A stretch of 64,000 nucleotides of DNA from Methylophilus rhizosphaerae (lineage in GTDB: Bacteria; Pseudomonadota; Gammaproteobacteria; Burkholderiales; Methylophilaceae): the NCBI RefSeq assembly GCF_900100975.1, contig NZ_FNFX01000001.1, forward strand, positions 1-64,000, given 5' to 3'. Each line of letters starts with the position of its first letter. The stretch's first letter is position 1. The notes under the pieces are model-generated. The model was not told the origin of the DNA, did not search any database, and saw only the letters and a list, made by a program, of their open reading frames with translations. Positions 54,821 to 64,000 of the stretch are shown here, in pieces. The translations under genes and the position numbers were made by a program.

Positions 54821-55903
54821 TTACTCTTCTGCTGCCTGTTTTTCGCGGCGCGCCTTGACGGCGGCGGCCAGGGTTTCCAGCACGGTCACGGAGTCTTCCC
54901 ATCCCAGGCAGGCATCGGTAATAGACTGCCCATACTTCAGAGGACAGCCTGGGGAGTGATCCTGGCGACCTTCATTCAGATGCGATTCCAGCATGACGCC
55001 AATAATGCGGCTATCGCCACTGGCGATCTGGCCGGCAATATTGTCAACTACCGAAATTTGATTTTTAAACTGCTTCTGGCTGTTTCCATGGCTGCAATCC
55101 ACCATTAATACAGGTGCCAGACCAGCATCTGCCAGTTCGTCGCATACCTCGGCGATACTGTGTGCATCGTAATTGGGTAGTTTGCCACCCCGCAAAATGA
55201 CGTGGCAGTCTTCATTGCCTTTGGTCGCAAAAATGGCCGACTCGCCTTCCTTGGTCACAGACAGGAAATGATGCGGGCTGGCGGCTGTTTTAATGGCATC
55301 AATGGCCACTTTGGCACCGCCATCCGTCCCATTCTTGAATCCCACCGGGCAGGACAAGCCAGATGCCAGTTCACGGTGGATTTGTGATTCAGTCGTGCGG
55401 GCGCCAATCGCGCCCCAGCTCACCAGGTCGGCAGTATATTGTGGCGAAACCACATCCAGGAATTCTGTCGCAGCCGGCACGCCAATTTCATTCACATCCA
55501 TCAAAAACCGGCGTGCTTTTTCCAGGCCGAAATTGACATCGTAGGTGCCATCCAGATGCGGGTCGTTAATCAGGCCTTTCCAACCGACTGTAGTACGCGG
55601 TTTCTCGAAATACACGCGCATGACAATCAGTAACTCATTAACCAGGCGGTTGCGTATGTCAAGCAGGCGTCTGGCATATTCCATCCCGGCTTCGGTATCA
55701 TGAATCGAGCAAGGCCCTACGATCACCAGCAGTCTATCATCGCCCTGGTGCAGGATGTGATGGATAGCCGTGCGCGTTTTCACGATATTCTGCGTACTGG
55801 CAGTACTCTCCTGCAGGCGCGATAAAAGTTCCGCCGGCTTGATTAGCGGCTTGATTTCCAGCACCCGAACATCGTCGGTCGCCAATTTTTCGTAAACAGT
55901 CAT
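54821..55903 (-). CDS. aroG: 3-Deoxy-7-phosphoheptulonate synthase (class I DAHP synthase)
   Basis: 360 aa. VIVGPCSIHDTEAGMEYARR is the PEP-binding segment; GARTTESQIHRELASGLSCP-VGFKNGTDG and MVDCSHGNSQK are diagnostic of the AroF/G/H type. It condenses PEP and erythrose-4-P, the first shikimate step. ATG 55903 overlaps the hisC stop (ATGA). In related supraoperons tyrA and aroA usually follow hisC; here aroG takes that place and a terminator follows. Confidence 0.95.
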   Translation of the reverse strand: MTVYEKLATDDVRVLEIKPLIKPAELLSRLQESTASTQNIVKTRTAIHHILHQGDDRLLVIVGPCSIHDTEAGMEYARRLLDIRNRLVNELLIVMRVYFEKPRTTVGWKGLINDPHLDGTYDVNFGLEKARRFLMDVNEIGVPAATEFLDVVSPQYTADLVSWGAIGARTTESQIHRELASGLSCPVGFKNGTDGGAKVAIDAIKTAASPHHFLSVTKEGESAIFATKGNEDCHVILRGGKLPNYDAHSIAEVCDELADAGLAPVLMVDCSHGNSQKQFKNQISVVDNIAGQIASGDSRIIGVMLESHLNEGRQDHSPGCPLKYGQSITDACLGWEDSVTVLETLAAAVKARREKQAAEE

Positions 55904-57003
55904 GACCCTAAAATCTTTTCCAGCACTTCCAGGAAGCGTGCATTTTCACTAAACAAACCGATACTGACGCGCAAATAATCCGGCATTTCATAATTGGCCA
56001 CCGGCCTTACAATCACGCCCTGTTTCAGTAACGCCTGGTTGACGGCGCCTGCATTGGTCACTTTAAAACTGACAAAGTTGCCAAACGAGGAGATAAAGCT
56101 CAGCCCCAGCCTGGTCAAACCTTGCGTGATCTGTGCCATGCCCGCCTGGTTGGCGGCATAACTGCGTGCCACAAAATCCTCATCCTGCAATGAAACCGTC
56201 GCCGCCACTTGCGCCAGGCTATTCACGTTAAATGGCTGGCGGACTCGGTTCATTAAATCGGCCAATGCCGCATGCATTAGGCCAAATCCGACACGCAACC
56301 CTGCCAGGCCATACGCCTTGGAAAAAGTGCGGGAAATAATTAGGTTTTCAAACTCGGCCAACCAGCTGATCGCTTCAGATTTATCAGCCTCAGATAAATA
56401 TTCGTCATAGGCCTCATCAAGTACCACGACGATATGCCTGGGCACCTGCTGCAAAAAGTGGCTTAACACGGGTTTGGCAATTAATGTACCCGTCGGGTTA
56501 TTCGGGTTGGCCACAAAAATCAGCTTGGTTTTTGGCGTAATCGCCTGCAGGAAGCCCGGCAAGTCATGGCCGAACTCAATCGCAGGCACGACGACACCAG
56601 TTGCGCCTGCGGCTTGCGTGACCAAGGGGTACACGGCAAATGCATGCTGCGAATAAATCACTTCGTCCCCTGCTGTCAGGAAAGCCCGTGCCGCCAGTTC
56701 CAGGATATCGTTAGACCCATTGCCAAACACAATCTGGGCAGCCTGAACGGCGTATTTCTTGCTGACGGCATCGCGCAAGGTAAAACTGTTGCCATCCGGG
56801 TAGCGCGAGATTTCAGCCAGCGCCTCTTCCAGCGCCATTTGCGCTTTCGGGCTCATGCCCAAAGGGTTCTCGTTAGAAGCCAGTTTGACGATATCTGCTT
56901 CATTCAACCCCATTTCGCGTGCCAGTTCGCTAATGGGTTTACCACCCTGATAAGGCGCAATCGCACGAATATTCGCCGGCGCTAAATTGGATAAATCGGA
57001 CAT
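55900..57003 (-). CDS. hisC: Histidinol-phosphate / aromatic aminotransferase HisC
   Basis: 367 aa, class II PLP aminotransferase. KLASNENPLGMSPKA, VFANPNNPTGT (read as FVANPNNPTGT) and SRTFSKAYGLAGLRVGF with the PLP Lys. Lying between pheA and aroG, it is probably the HisC2 type acting in phenylalanine/tyrosine synthesis, although histidinol-phosphate activity is also possible. It starts 11 bp after pheA. Confidence 0.93.
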   Translation of the reverse strand: MSDLSNLAPANIRAIAPYQGGKPISELAREMGLNEADIVKLASNENPLGMSPKAQMALEEALAEISRYPDGNSFTLRDAVSKKYAVQAAQIVFGNGSNDILELAARAFLTAGDEVIYSQHAFAVYPLVTQAAGATGVVVPAIEFGHDLPGFLQAITPKTKLIFVANPNNPTGTLIAKPVLSHFLQQVPRHIVVVLDEAYDEYLSEADKSEAISWLAEFENLIISRTFSKAYGLAGLRVGFGLMHAALADLMNRVRQPFNVNSLAQVAATVSLQDEDFVARSYAANQAGMAQITQGLTRLGLSFISSFGNFVSFKVTNAGAVNQALLKQGVIVRPVANYEMPDYLRVSIGLFSENARFLEVLEKILGS

Positions 57004-57014
57004 AAGGTTGACAA

Positions 57015-58097
57015 TTAAATAATGGCGGCCGGGTAAGAACCCAGCACTTTTAGAAAAGTAGCACGCTCAGCCAGTTCCGCCAGTGCGGCTTGTACAGAGG
57101 GCATGTGCTGATGGCCTTCAATATCCACAAAAAACACATAATTCCACAAGTTTTGGCGGGAAGGCCTGGATTCCAGTTTGGTCATGCTCACGCCATGGCG
57201 CGACAGCGGCTCCAGCAACTGCAATACTGCACCGGGTTTGTTATGTGCGCTCATCACCAGGGAGGTCTTGTCCTGGCCTGACGGTGCCACCCCATGATTG
57301 CCTAGTACCAAGAAACGCGTCGTATTTTTCGGATCGTCTTCAATATTCTCGGCCAGGATATTCAAATCAAACAGCTCGGCCGCCCGCTTGCTGGCAATGG
57401 CTGCCGCAAACGTCCCTTGGCTTGCCACCAGGTCGTGCGTCATCTGCGCTGCACGCGCATTGCTGGTCACGGCTTCTCGCTGTGCGTTCGGCAAAAACTT
57501 ATTCAGCCATTCGTGGCATTGCGACAATGACTGCGCATGCGAGAATATATGCGTGATCTGGCTAATATCCTGTTGGGCGGACAATAAACAGTGATGCACC
57601 GGCAGCGTGACTTCCCCCACCACATGCAATGTGCTGGCCAGCAATAAATCCAGCGTAATGCCAACAGCGCCTTCGGTGGAATTTTCCACCGGGACAATGC
57701 CGTAATCCGCCTGCCCTGCTTCCACCGTGCGGAACACTTCATCGATGCTGCCGCACACCACGGCCTGGCGCCCTTCACCAAACTGCTTCAGGGCGGCTTC
57801 TTCGCTATAAGTACCCAAAGGGCCTAAAAAAGCGATGGACAGTTCTTTTTCCAGTGCGCGGCAATTGGACATCACCGCACGAAAAATATAACTGACCGCT
57901 TCAGCAGAAAGCGGACCTTCATTGTCAGCCTGTAAACGGCGGATAACTTGTGCTTCACGCTCGGGGCGGTAAATCACCCCGTCCTCTTTCAAATGCCCGA
58001 TTTCACGCGCCAGTTTGGCACGCTCATTGACCAGTGCCAGCATCTGCGTATCGAGAGCATCAATCTTGTCTCTAAATTGTTTTAATAAATCAGACAT
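57015..58097 (-). CDS. pheA: Bifunctional chorismate mutase / prephenate dehydratase
   Basis: 360 aa. N-terminal AroQ helix DALDTQMLALVNERAKLARE, then prephenate dehydratase (FLGPLGTYSEEAALKQFG; VPVENSTEGAVG; TTRFLVLG) and a C-terminal ACT domain (HNKPGAVLQLLEPL; KLESRPSR), the phenylalanine-binding GALxxL and ESRP motifs. It therefore makes phenylpyruvate from chorismate and is likely feedback-inhibited by Phe. It lies 23 bp after serC. Confidence 0.96.
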   Translation of the reverse strand: MSDLLKQFRDKIDALDTQMLALVNERAKLAREIGHLKEDGVIYRPEREAQVIRRLQADNEGPLSAEAVSYIFRAVMSNCRALEKELSIAFLGPLGTYSEEAALKQFGEGRQAVVCGSIDEVFRTVEAGQADYGIVPVENSTEGAVGITLDLLLASTLHVVGEVTLPVHHCLLSAQQDISQITHIFSHAQSLSQCHEWLNKFLPNAQREAVTSNARAAQMTHDLVASQGTFAAAIASKRAAELFDLNILAENIEDDPKNTTRFLVLGNHGVAPSGQDKTSLVMSAHNKPGAVLQLLEPLSRHGVSMTKLESRPSRQNLWNYVFFVDIEGHQHMPSVQAALAELAERATFLKVLGSYPAAII

Positions 58098-58120
58098 TTA
58101 AGAATTATACTTAATGCAAC

Positions 58121-59200
58121 TTAAGAATTATTTTTTTCGAATTCCTGCATGAATGCGACCAAGGCTTTTACCCCTTCGACCGGCATTGCATTGTAGATAC
58201 TCGCACGCATACCGCCGACGGAACGATGGCCTTTCAGCTGTAACAATCCACGCGCATCCGCCGCCTTCAGGAAGGCATCATTGAGCGCTTCGTCCTGCAA
58301 GCGGAACGGAATGTTCATACGTGAACGGAATGCCGGCTGGATCGGGTTATAGTAAAAATCGGTTTGATCCAGATAGTCATACAGCAGGTTAGCCTTGGCA
58401 ATATTCACTTTTTCTATCGCCTCTACCCCACCTTGCGCCAGCAACCATTCAAACACCAGGCCGGCAATATAAATGCTGTAAGTCGGCGGCGTATTGATCA
58501 TGCTCTGGTTTTCTGCCTGCGTTTTCCAGTGAAACACGGCGGGCGTCAGCGGGGATGCCTGTTCCAGCAAGTCTTCACGCACAATCACCAGGCACAACCC
58601 AGCCGGGCCGATGTTTTTCTGTGCGCCACCATAAATTACGCCATATTTTGACACATCAATCGGGCGGGACAGAATATGCGAAGACATATCCGCCACAACC
58701 GGTACGCCATACGTCTCCGGCACCTCTACAAACTCAACGCCATTAATCGTTTCATTCGTACAGTAATGCACGTAGGCCGCGTCTTTATTCAATTGCCAGT
58801 CAGCAAATGCAGGCACATGGGTAAAGCCACCTGCTTCAGCGGAAGCTGCGATATTAATCTGGCCATAAGCCCTGGCATCCTGCACACTGCGCTTGCTCCA
58901 GGAGCCGGTGACCACGTAATCCGCCGCTCTGCCATTGAGCAAATTCATCGGGATGATGGCGTTTTCGCCAATGGCACCGCCTTGCAGGAACAGCACTTTA
59001 TAATTGGCCGGAATCGCCAGCAGCTGGCGCAAATCCGCTTCTGCTTTTTCCAGAATGCCGGTGAACTCCTTGCCACGGTGTGACATTTCCATCACGCTCA
59101 TGCCGCTGCCATGCCAATCCAGCATCTCGGCCTGCGCACGCGCCAGCACAGGTTTTGGTAACACTGCCGGGCCGGCAGAGAAATTAAAAATCTGTTTCAT
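58121..59200 (-). CDS. serC: Phosphoserine aminotransferase SerC
   Basis: 359 aa. [14 protein letters not shown] at the N-terminus and [16 protein letters not shown] with the PLP Lys are diagnostic; [17 protein letters not shown] is near the C-terminus. It makes phosphoserine for serine synthesis and can act in PLP synthesis. It lies 8 bp after gyrA, in the conserved order gyrA-serC-pheA-hisC. Confidence 0.96.
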   Translation of the reverse strand: MKQIFNFSAGPAVLPKPVLARAQAEMLDWHGSGMSVMEMSHRGKEFTGILEKAEADLRQLLAIPANYKVLFLQGGAIGENAIIPMNLLNGRAADYVVTGSWSKRSVQDARAYGQINIAASAEAGGFTHVPAFADWQLNKDAAYVHYCTNETINGVEFVEVPETYGVPVVADMSSHILSRPIDVSKYGVIYGGAQKNIGPAGLCLVIVREDLLEQASPLTPAVFHWKTQAENQSMINTPPTYSIYIAGLVFEWLLAQGGVEAIEKVNIAKANLLYDYLDQTDFYYNPIQPAFRSRMNIPFRLQDEALNDAFLKAADARGLLQLKGHRSVGGMRASIYNAMPVEGVKALVAFMQEFEKNNS

Positions 59201-59208
59201 GCGTCCCT

Positions 59209-61779
59209 TTATTCTTCGCTGTCGTCACTTTCATCATCGGTCTCGACAATTTTCTCCAGGCCAGACAATTTCTCACCCTCGCCCAGATTAATCAGCGTCA
59301 CCCCTTGTGCGGCACGACCCATATCGCGGATTTCCTTCACGCGGGTACGGATCAGTACGCCGCCGGTAGTAATCAGCATGATTTCATCTTCGGCCGTCAC
59401 CAGCTTCGCCGCAATCGCCAGGCCGTTACGCTCACTGATCGCAATGGCTTTCACGCCTTGCGTACCGCGGCCGGAGTGACGGAATTCCGATAGCACGGTA
59501 CGTTTACCATAGCCATTCTCTGTCGCCACCAGGACAGACTGCTGGTCATTTTCTGCAATCAGCAAGGACAGTACCTGCTGTTTGGCCGCCAGCTTCATGC
59601 CGCGCACACCACGTGTTGCACGGCCCATAGGACGGACATCATCCTCGGTAAACCAGACCGCTTTGCCACCATTGGAGACCAGCACAATATCATTGTGACC
59701 ATTGGTGACTTCCGCACCAATCAGGTAATCGCCTTCATCAAGATTGATTGCGATGATGCCGGACTTGCGTGGATTGGAGAATTCGATCAGCGCTGTTTTC
59801 TTGACCGTCCCCATGGCAGTAGCCATAAACACATAATGATTCTCGTCAAACTCTTTCACCGGCAGGATGGCGTTAATTTTCTCGCCTTCTTCCAATGGGA
59901 ATAGGTTCACGATAGGCTTGCCGCGGCTAACGCGGCTGCCTTGCGGCACTTCATACACTTTTAACCAGTAAACGCGGCCACGGCTGCTAAAGCACAGGAT
60001 GTAATCGTGGGTATTGGCCACAAACATCTTGTCGATAAAATCATCCTCTTTTGTTGCTGCGGCCTGTTTGCCACGGCCACCGCGACGCTGCGCACGGTAC
60101 TCATCCAACGGTTGTGATTTGACATAACCGGTATGCGACAACGTCACGACCACATCTTGCGGTGTAATCAGGTCTTCCAGCGACAGATCTTGTGTATTTT
60201 GCTCGATTTCGGAGCGGCGCTTGTCACCAAACTGCTTCTGGATTTCATTCAGCTCTTCAACAATAATGGCTGTTACGCGCTCAGGCTTGGCCAGGATATC
60301 GAGCAAATCGGCGATGACATCCATCACCTCTTTGTACTCATTGACAATCTTGTCCTGCTCCAGGCCGGTCAGGCGTTGCAAGCGCATTTGCAGGATTTCC
60401 TGCGCCTGCACATCCGACAGTCTGTAACCATTCGGTGTCAGGCCAAAATCGACCGACAAGCCTTCGGGACGGGAGGCCTCCATGGCGGCACGTTTGAGCA
60501 TTTCTTCCACCACAGGTGAATGCCAGCTACGCGCCATCAATTCTTTTTTCGCTTCCGGTGGCGTTGGTGCAGCCTTGATGATGGCAATCATCTCATCCAC
60601 ATTGGCCAAAGCCACGGCCAGGCCTTCCAGCACATGGCCACGGTCGCGCGCCTTGCGCAACTCGAATACAGTACGGCGCGTCACCACTTCACGGCGGTGG
60701 CGCAGGAAAGCTTCCAACATCTGCTTCAGGTTGAGCAAGCGTGGCTGGCCGTCCATCAGCGCCACCATGTTCATACCAAAGGTATCTTGCAGCTGGGTTT
60801 GCTTGTAGAGGTTATTTAAAATCACCTCAGGCACTTCGCCACGCTTCAGTTCAATCACCACGCGCATGCCGGATTTATCCGATTCGTCACGCAGGTCAGA
60901 AATACCTTCGATCTTTTTCTCGTTGACCAGCTCGGCGATTTTTTCAATCAGGGATTTCTTGTTGACCTGGTATGGTAGTTCATCAATGATGATGGACTGG
61001 CGCCCGCCCTTTTCCAGATCCTCAAAGTGTGTACGGCCACGCATCACCACACGGCCACGGCCGGTACGGTAACCTTCCTTGACGCCAACCGTGCCATAGA
61101 TAATGCCTGCAGTCGGGAAGTCTGGTGCCGGAATGATATCAATCAACTCATCCACACTGATTTCAGGGTTTTTCAGTAGTGCAAAACAGGCATTCAGCAC
61201 TTCATTCAGGTTATGTGGCGGGATATTGGTCGCCATACCTACCGCAATCCCTGAACTACCGTTAATCAGCAAGTTAGGGATACGTGTCGGCATAATCAAC
61301 GGCTCTTGCTCGCTGCCGTCGTAGTTAGGGCCAAAGTCTACGGTCTCTTTTTCGATATCAGCCAGTAACTCATGGGCAATCTTGGACATACGGATTTCCG
61401 TATATCGCATCGCCGCCGCATTATCGCCATCGACAGAACCAAAGTTACCCTGGCCATCGACCAGCATGTAGCGCAGGGAGAAATCCTGCGCCATACGCAC
61501 AATGGTGTCATACACTGCAGTATCACCGTGCGGGTGGTACTTACCGATTACGTCACCGACAATACGGGCAGATTTCTTATAAGGCTTGTTGTAGTCATTG
61601 GACAGCTCGTGCATGGCGAACAGTACGCGTCTGTGCACAGGCTTTAATCCATCACGAACATCGGGGAGTGCGCGACCAACAATCACGCTCATGGCGTAAT
61701 CGAGGTAGCTGCGGCGCATCTCGTCTTCTAAACTGATAGGCAGGGTTTCTTTGGCAAATTGATCTGGAGACTGACTCAT
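59209..61779 (-). CDS. gyrA: DNA gyrase subunit A
   Basis: 856 aa. The DNA-cleaving Tyr is Tyr126 ([11 protein letters not shown]). The quinolone-resistance region reads [10 protein letters not shown]: Thr87 at the E. coli Ser83 position (natural in many species) and Asp91 at the Asp87 position. The GyrA box QRRGGRG (about residues 563-569) marks it as gyrase, not topoisomerase IV, and six C-terminal propeller blades follow. The C-terminus is acidic (DDESDDSEE). It is the first gene of the leftward group. Confidence 0.97.
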   Translation of the reverse strand: MSQSPDQFAKETLPISLEDEMRRSYLDYAMSVIVGRALPDVRDGLKPVHRRVLFAMHELSNDYNKPYKKSARIVGDVIGKYHPHGDTAVYDTIVRMAQDFSLRYMLVDGQGNFGSVDGDNAAAMRYTEIRMSKIAHELLADIEKETVDFGPNYDGSEQEPLIMPTRIPNLLINGSSGIAVGMATNIPPHNLNEVLNACFALLKNPEISVDELIDIIPAPDFPTAGIIYGTVGVKEGYRTGRGRVVMRGRTHFEDLEKGGRQSIIIDELPYQVNKKSLIEKIAELVNEKKIEGISDLRDESDKSGMRVVIELKRGEVPEVILNNLYKQTQLQDTFGMNMVALMDGQPRLLNLKQMLEAFLRHRREVVTRRTVFELRKARDRGHVLEGLAVALANVDEMIAIIKAAPTPPEAKKELMARSWHSPVVEEMLKRAAMEASRPEGLSVDFGLTPNGYRLSDVQAQEILQMRLQRLTGLEQDKIVNEYKEVMDVIADLLDILAKPERVTAIIVEELNEIQKQFGDKRRSEIEQNTQDLSLEDLITPQDVVVTLSHTGYVKSQPLDEYRAQRRGGRGKQAAATKEDDFIDKMFVANTHDYILCFSSRGRVYWLKVYEVPQGSRVSRGKPIVNLFPLEEGEKINAILPVKEFDENHYVFMATAMGTVKKTALIEFSNPRKSGIIAINLDEGDYLIGAEVTNGHNDIVLVSNGGKAVWFTEDDVRPMGRATRGVRGMKLAAKQQVLSLLIAENDQQSVLVATENGYGKRTVLSEFRHSGRGTQGVKAIAISERNGLAIAAKLVTAEDEIMLITTGGVLIRTRVKEIRDMGRAAQGVTLINLGEGEKLSGLEKIVETDDESDDSEE

Positions 61780-62005
61780 TCTTGACCCAATTTATAGTTA
61801 AAAGTTATCACGTGATTTTAGCATAGTTAGCAGCATTACGGCTGGCAAATCACGGCATGGCAGCCCGAATGCAGCCATCAGCATGCCTGATGAGAGGGTC
61901 TCAGCCTGATCAAGACAACAGGCGAAGCAATATCCGGGGTGAAGAGAGTGATGAAGCTGGCTTGCTGTATAGCCAACGGCCACCCAGCAAGCCAGCCTGC
62001 AGGTA
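61780..62005. other. gyrA-metZ spacer with a long perfect hairpin
   Basis: 226 bp. GCTGGCTTGCTG (61956-61967) and CAGCAAGCCAGC (61985-61996) form a 12-bp perfect stem with a 17-nt loop, 9 bp after the metZ stop. There is no T-run on either side, so it may be an mRNA 3'-end stabiliser or a Rho-type/bidirectional end. The rest should contain the gyrA promoter. Confidence 0.55.
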
Positions 62006-63193
62006 TCAAGCCTGCGTGAGTAACTGCAGGTCGGCTTTCAAATCCTCTACGTACTCCAGCCCCACCGCTATGCGTATCAGGCTGTCTTTTATACCGGCTT
62101 CGGCACGCGCTTCTGGCGAGATACGGCTATGGGTCGTGCTTGCAGGATGGGTAATCGTCGATTTTGCATCCCCCAGATTGGCAGTGATGGAAATCAACTG
62201 GGTCGCATCAATCACTTCCCAGGCCGCCTCCTGCTCGGTCTGGCCTGCGCGCGGCTTGACCTCAAAGCTGACAATACCGCCGCCCAGGCGCTGTTGCTGC
62301 TTGGCCAGGACATACTGAGGATGTGAGGCCAGCCCAGGGTAATACACACGCGCAACTCGCGGCTGCTGCTCCAGCCACTGTGCAATCGCCAATGCGCGCG
62401 CAGCATGCGCCTCCATACGCACTTGCAGCGTTTCCATGCCTTTTACAAACACCCAGGCATTAAATGCGCTCATGGTGACGCCTGCCGTACGCAAAAAACC
62501 ATAAACCGGCTCAATCAGTGCCTTGCTTCCGAGGACAGCGCCGCCCAGTACCCTGCCCTGTCCGTCGATATACTTGGTCGCGGAATGGATGACAATATCA
62601 GCGCCCAATTTAAGCGGCTGCTGCAACGCAGGCGTACAAAAGCAATTATCGACCGCCAGGTAGGCGCCTGCGGCATGCGCCACCTGCGCCAGCCTGGCAA
62701 TATCACCGATTTCGGTCAGCGGATTGGAGGGAGTCTCCACAAAAAACAATTTGGTGTTGGGTTTGACTGCGGCCTTCCAGGCATCTACATCCGTCAACGA
62801 AACCAGTGTGACCTCCAGCCCCCAGCGCTTGAGGATATTGGTAAACAATTGTACGGTAGTCCCGAAAATACTGCGGGACGTCACCACATGGTCACCGGCA
62901 CTGCAAATACCCATGATGGTGGCCAGAATGGCCGACATACCGCTCGAAGTCGCCACGCACTGTTCAGCACCCTCAAGCGCAGACAGCTTGTCCTGGAACA
63001 TGGTCACGGTAGGATTGGTAAAGCGGGAGTAAATATTACCCGGCTCTTTCCCGCCAAAGCGGGCAGCCGCCTGTGCAGCGCTCTTGAAGCGAAAACTGGA
63101 ATTCAAAAACAACGCTTCCGAGTTCTCGCCAAATTCCGTGGTTAAAGTACCGGCACGTACGGCCAGCGTTTCCATATGATATTGATCGTCCAT
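62006..63193 (-). CDS. metZ: O-succinylhomoserine sulfhydrylase MetZ
   Basis: 395 aa, Cys/Met-metabolism PLP enzyme family. The PLP Lys is in VIHSATKYIDGQGRVLGG; TRAGTLTTEFGENSEALF-type N-terminus (AGTLTTEFGENSEALFLNSS) is typical of MetZ. It makes homocysteine directly from O-succinylhomoserine and sulfide. ATG 63193 is preceded by GAGGAG. It is downstream of purF, as in many betaproteobacteria, and preceded by a SAM-II riboswitch with terminator. Confidence 0.93.
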   Translation of the reverse strand: MDDQYHMETLAVRAGTLTTEFGENSEALFLNSSFRFKSAAQAAARFGGKEPGNIYSRFTNPTVTMFQDKLSALEGAEQCVATSSGMSAILATIMGICSAGDHVVTSRSIFGTTVQLFTNILKRWGLEVTLVSLTDVDAWKAAVKPNTKLFFVETPSNPLTEIGDIARLAQVAHAAGAYLAVDNCFCTPALQQPLKLGADIVIHSATKYIDGQGRVLGGAVLGSKALIEPVYGFLRTAGVTMSAFNAWVFVKGMETLQVRMEAHAARALAIAQWLEQQPRVARVYYPGLASHPQYVLAKQQQRLGGGIVSFEVKPRAGQTEQEAAWEVIDATQLISITANLGDAKSTITHPASTTHSRISPEARAEAGIKDSLIRIAVGLEYVEDLKADLQLLTQA

Positions 63194-63223
63194 AGCTCCT
63201 CAATTTCCGCCTACTGCGGGAGC

Positions 63224-63265
63224 CAATAAAAAACCCGTTTCAGCATTGCGCTAAAACGGGTTTTT
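63224..63265 (-). terminator. Intrinsic terminator between the SAM-II aptamer and metZ
   Basis: On the minus strand, AAACCCGTTTTAGC and GCTGAAACGGGTTT form a stem of ~14 bp with one mismatch, followed by TTTTTTATT. It lies immediately 3' of the SAM-II element and 30 bp upstream of metZ, the place expected of a riboswitch expression platform. It is also A-rich on the 5' side, so it could end transcription in both directions. Confidence 0.85.
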
Positions 63266-63270
63266 GGCTC

Positions 63271-63347
63271 TCGCTTTAGCAGTATTTATTATGCGCTCGC
63301 AAGCTGAGTCTGGCTTCGTTTAAAGTTCGCCACTCAAATCAGCGCAA
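63271..63347 (-). ncRNA. SAM-II riboswitch upstream of metZ
   Basis: Read on the minus strand, the order is GCGCTGATTTGAG ... CTTGCGAGCGC, ATAATAAATACT, GCTAAAGCGA. This matches the SAM-II consensus step by step: P1 formed by GCGCT/AGCGC, the GAUUU loop, UUGC before the 3' P1 strand, the AUAAAU segment and the 3' pseudoknot strand GCUAAA. An extra hairpin (GAGTGGC...GCCAGACTC) is inserted in loop L1. SAM binding should lower metZ expression, here probably through the terminator that follows. It begins 37 bp after the purF stop. Confidence 0.85.
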
Positions 63348-63357
63348 TTTGATTAAA

Positions 63358-63369
63358 CGCCTTTTGGCG
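63358..63369 (-). terminator. Short hairpin after purF
   Basis: CGCC-AAAA-GGCG followed by TTTAAT on the minus strand, 15 bp after the purF stop. The stem is only 4 bp, so termination is probably partial and read-through into the SAM-II leader is possible. Confidence 0.3.
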
Positions 63370-63383
63370 AGGCCTGTCAAGCC

Positions 63384-64000
63384 TTACTCCACCCCGGCCA
63401 GATCAGTGGATAATAAATTCAGATCCAGTTGCGTGGTCGAGTTTGGTGGCAGTTGCTTTTTGTTCATATCGCTACGGGCCGCTTCAATACGGTTGAGATA
63501 AGCCGCATCCACATCACCGGTTACGTATTTACCATCAAAGCAGCTACAGTCAAATTCGGTCAAATGCGGGTTCGACTTGGTAATACTATCCCTCAACGCA
63601 TCCAGATCCTGGTAAATCAATCCATCAGCGCCAATGGCTGCACAAATTTCCTCATCGGTACGATTGGTAGCCAGCAACTCATCGCGGCTAGGCATATCAA
63701 TGCCATAGACATTCGGGAAACGCACAGGGGGTGCAGCAGAAGCAAAATAGACCTTATTGGCACCGGCATCACGCGCCATCTGCACGATTTGCTGCGAGGT
63801 GGTGCCACGCACGATGGAATCATCTACCAACAGTACATTTTTACCTTTGAATTCAATCCCGATCGGGTTCAGTTTCTGGCGTACTGACTTTTTACGCAAT
63901 GCCTGGCCAGGCATAATAAACGTACGGCCGATATAACGGTTTTTGATAAAGCCTTCGCGGCAATTCAACCCTAATGCAATGCCTAATTGCGAAGCACTGG
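63384..64000 (-). CDS. purF: Amidophosphoribosyltransferase PurF (3' part; 5' end beyond window)
   Basis: About 205 C-terminal residues; the reading frame continues past base 64000 (SASQLGIALGLNCREGF reads through the edge). Diagnostic segments: NRYIGRTFIMPGQALR, then VLLVDDSIVRGTTSQQIVQM, the PRPP-binding loop, and EFDCSCFDGKYVTGDV near the C-terminus with Fe-S-type Cys residues. It catalyses the first committed step of purine synthesis, PRPP + Gln to phosphoribosylamine. Confidence 0.95.
   Translation of the reverse strand, partial: SASQLGIALGLNCREGFIKNRYIGRTFIMPGQALRKKSVRQKLNPIGIEFKGKNVLLVDDSIVRGTTSQQIVQMARDAGANKVYFASAAPPVRFPNVYGIDMPSRDELLATNRTDEEICAAIGADGLIYQDLDALRDSITKSNPHLTEFDCSCFDGKYVTGDVDAAYLNRIEAARSDMNKKQLPPNSTTQLDLNLLSTDLAGVE

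Noticed and set aside
54618-54902. 94-codon minus-strand frame across the aroG terminator, considered as pqqA or a small gene
   Set aside because: Most of it is aroG in another frame, it crosses the terminator hairpin, and it has no Glu-x3-Tyr PqqA core.
61798-61983. 61-codon minus-strand frame between metZ and gyrA
   Set aside because: Unusual composition (Cys/Leu/His-rich), no ribosome site, overlaps the metZ 3' hairpin and resembles nothing known.

Overview
The window comes from a chromosome of a methylotrophic betaproteobacterium, most likely family Methylophilaceae. The evidence is one strand-run of tetrahydromethanopterin (H4MPT) C1-transfer genes (mtdB, mch, beta-RFAP synthase, two ATP-grasp enzymes), a pqqBCDE cluster, a PQQ-dependent dehydrogenase and an EpsE/F/G/I/L-XrtB exopolysaccharide locus of the type called methanolan biosynthesis in Methylobacillus. 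Base composition looks near 50% GC by eye, except for the AT-richer first ~2.3 kb. I cannot name the genus with confidence.

Layout. 1-2600: an accessory patch with a HAD-hydrolase remnant, an HNH-type zinc-finger protein, a membrane-anchored AbiV-type HEPN protein, inverted repeats and a decayed gene. 2600-10500: ordinary genes (PQQ dehydrogenase lipoprotein, mnmC with a translationally coupled SPINDLY/OGT-like glycosyltransferase, an EamA exporter, dapC). 10530-38310: a ~27 kb exopolysaccharide locus. All its genes except the initiating sugar-phosphate transferase read leftward. It encodes export (EpsL, EpsE, EpsF, EpsG), exosortase XrtB with EpsI, four glycosyltransferases, two acyltransferases, a GH5 glycanase, a polymerase, a flippase, a pyruvyl transferase, and enzymes for UDP-GlcA, GDP-Man, dTDP-L-Rha and UDP-Gal. 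The predicted product is an acidic, acylated, possibly pyruvylated heteropolysaccharide.

38350-45740: miaA and the H4MPT operon(s). 45940-49160: ppsA and its regulator ppsR. 49200-51220: an unknown protein with an internal duplication and a Bcr/CflA drug exporter. 51300-54540: pqqBCDE without a neighbouring pqqA. 54820-61780: gyrA-serC-pheA-hisC-aroG, a shortened form of the aromatic supraoperon. 62000-64000: metZ and the 3' part of purF. Between them lies a convincing SAM-II riboswitch followed by an intrinsic terminator that controls metZ.

How the parts fit: PQQ synthesis supports periplasmic alcohol oxidation. The formaldehyde produced is oxidised through H4MPT-linked MtdB and Mch. PEP synthase links C1-derived carbon to sugar synthesis, which the exopolysaccharide locus uses. 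The observations most worth following are the SAM-II/terminator element at metZ, a twin MshEN c-di-GMP-binding motif fused to a BY-kinase-like EpsG whose P-loop lacks the usual lysine, the HNH + TM-HEPN(AbiV) pair, and the internally duplicated protein at 49.2-49.9 kb.
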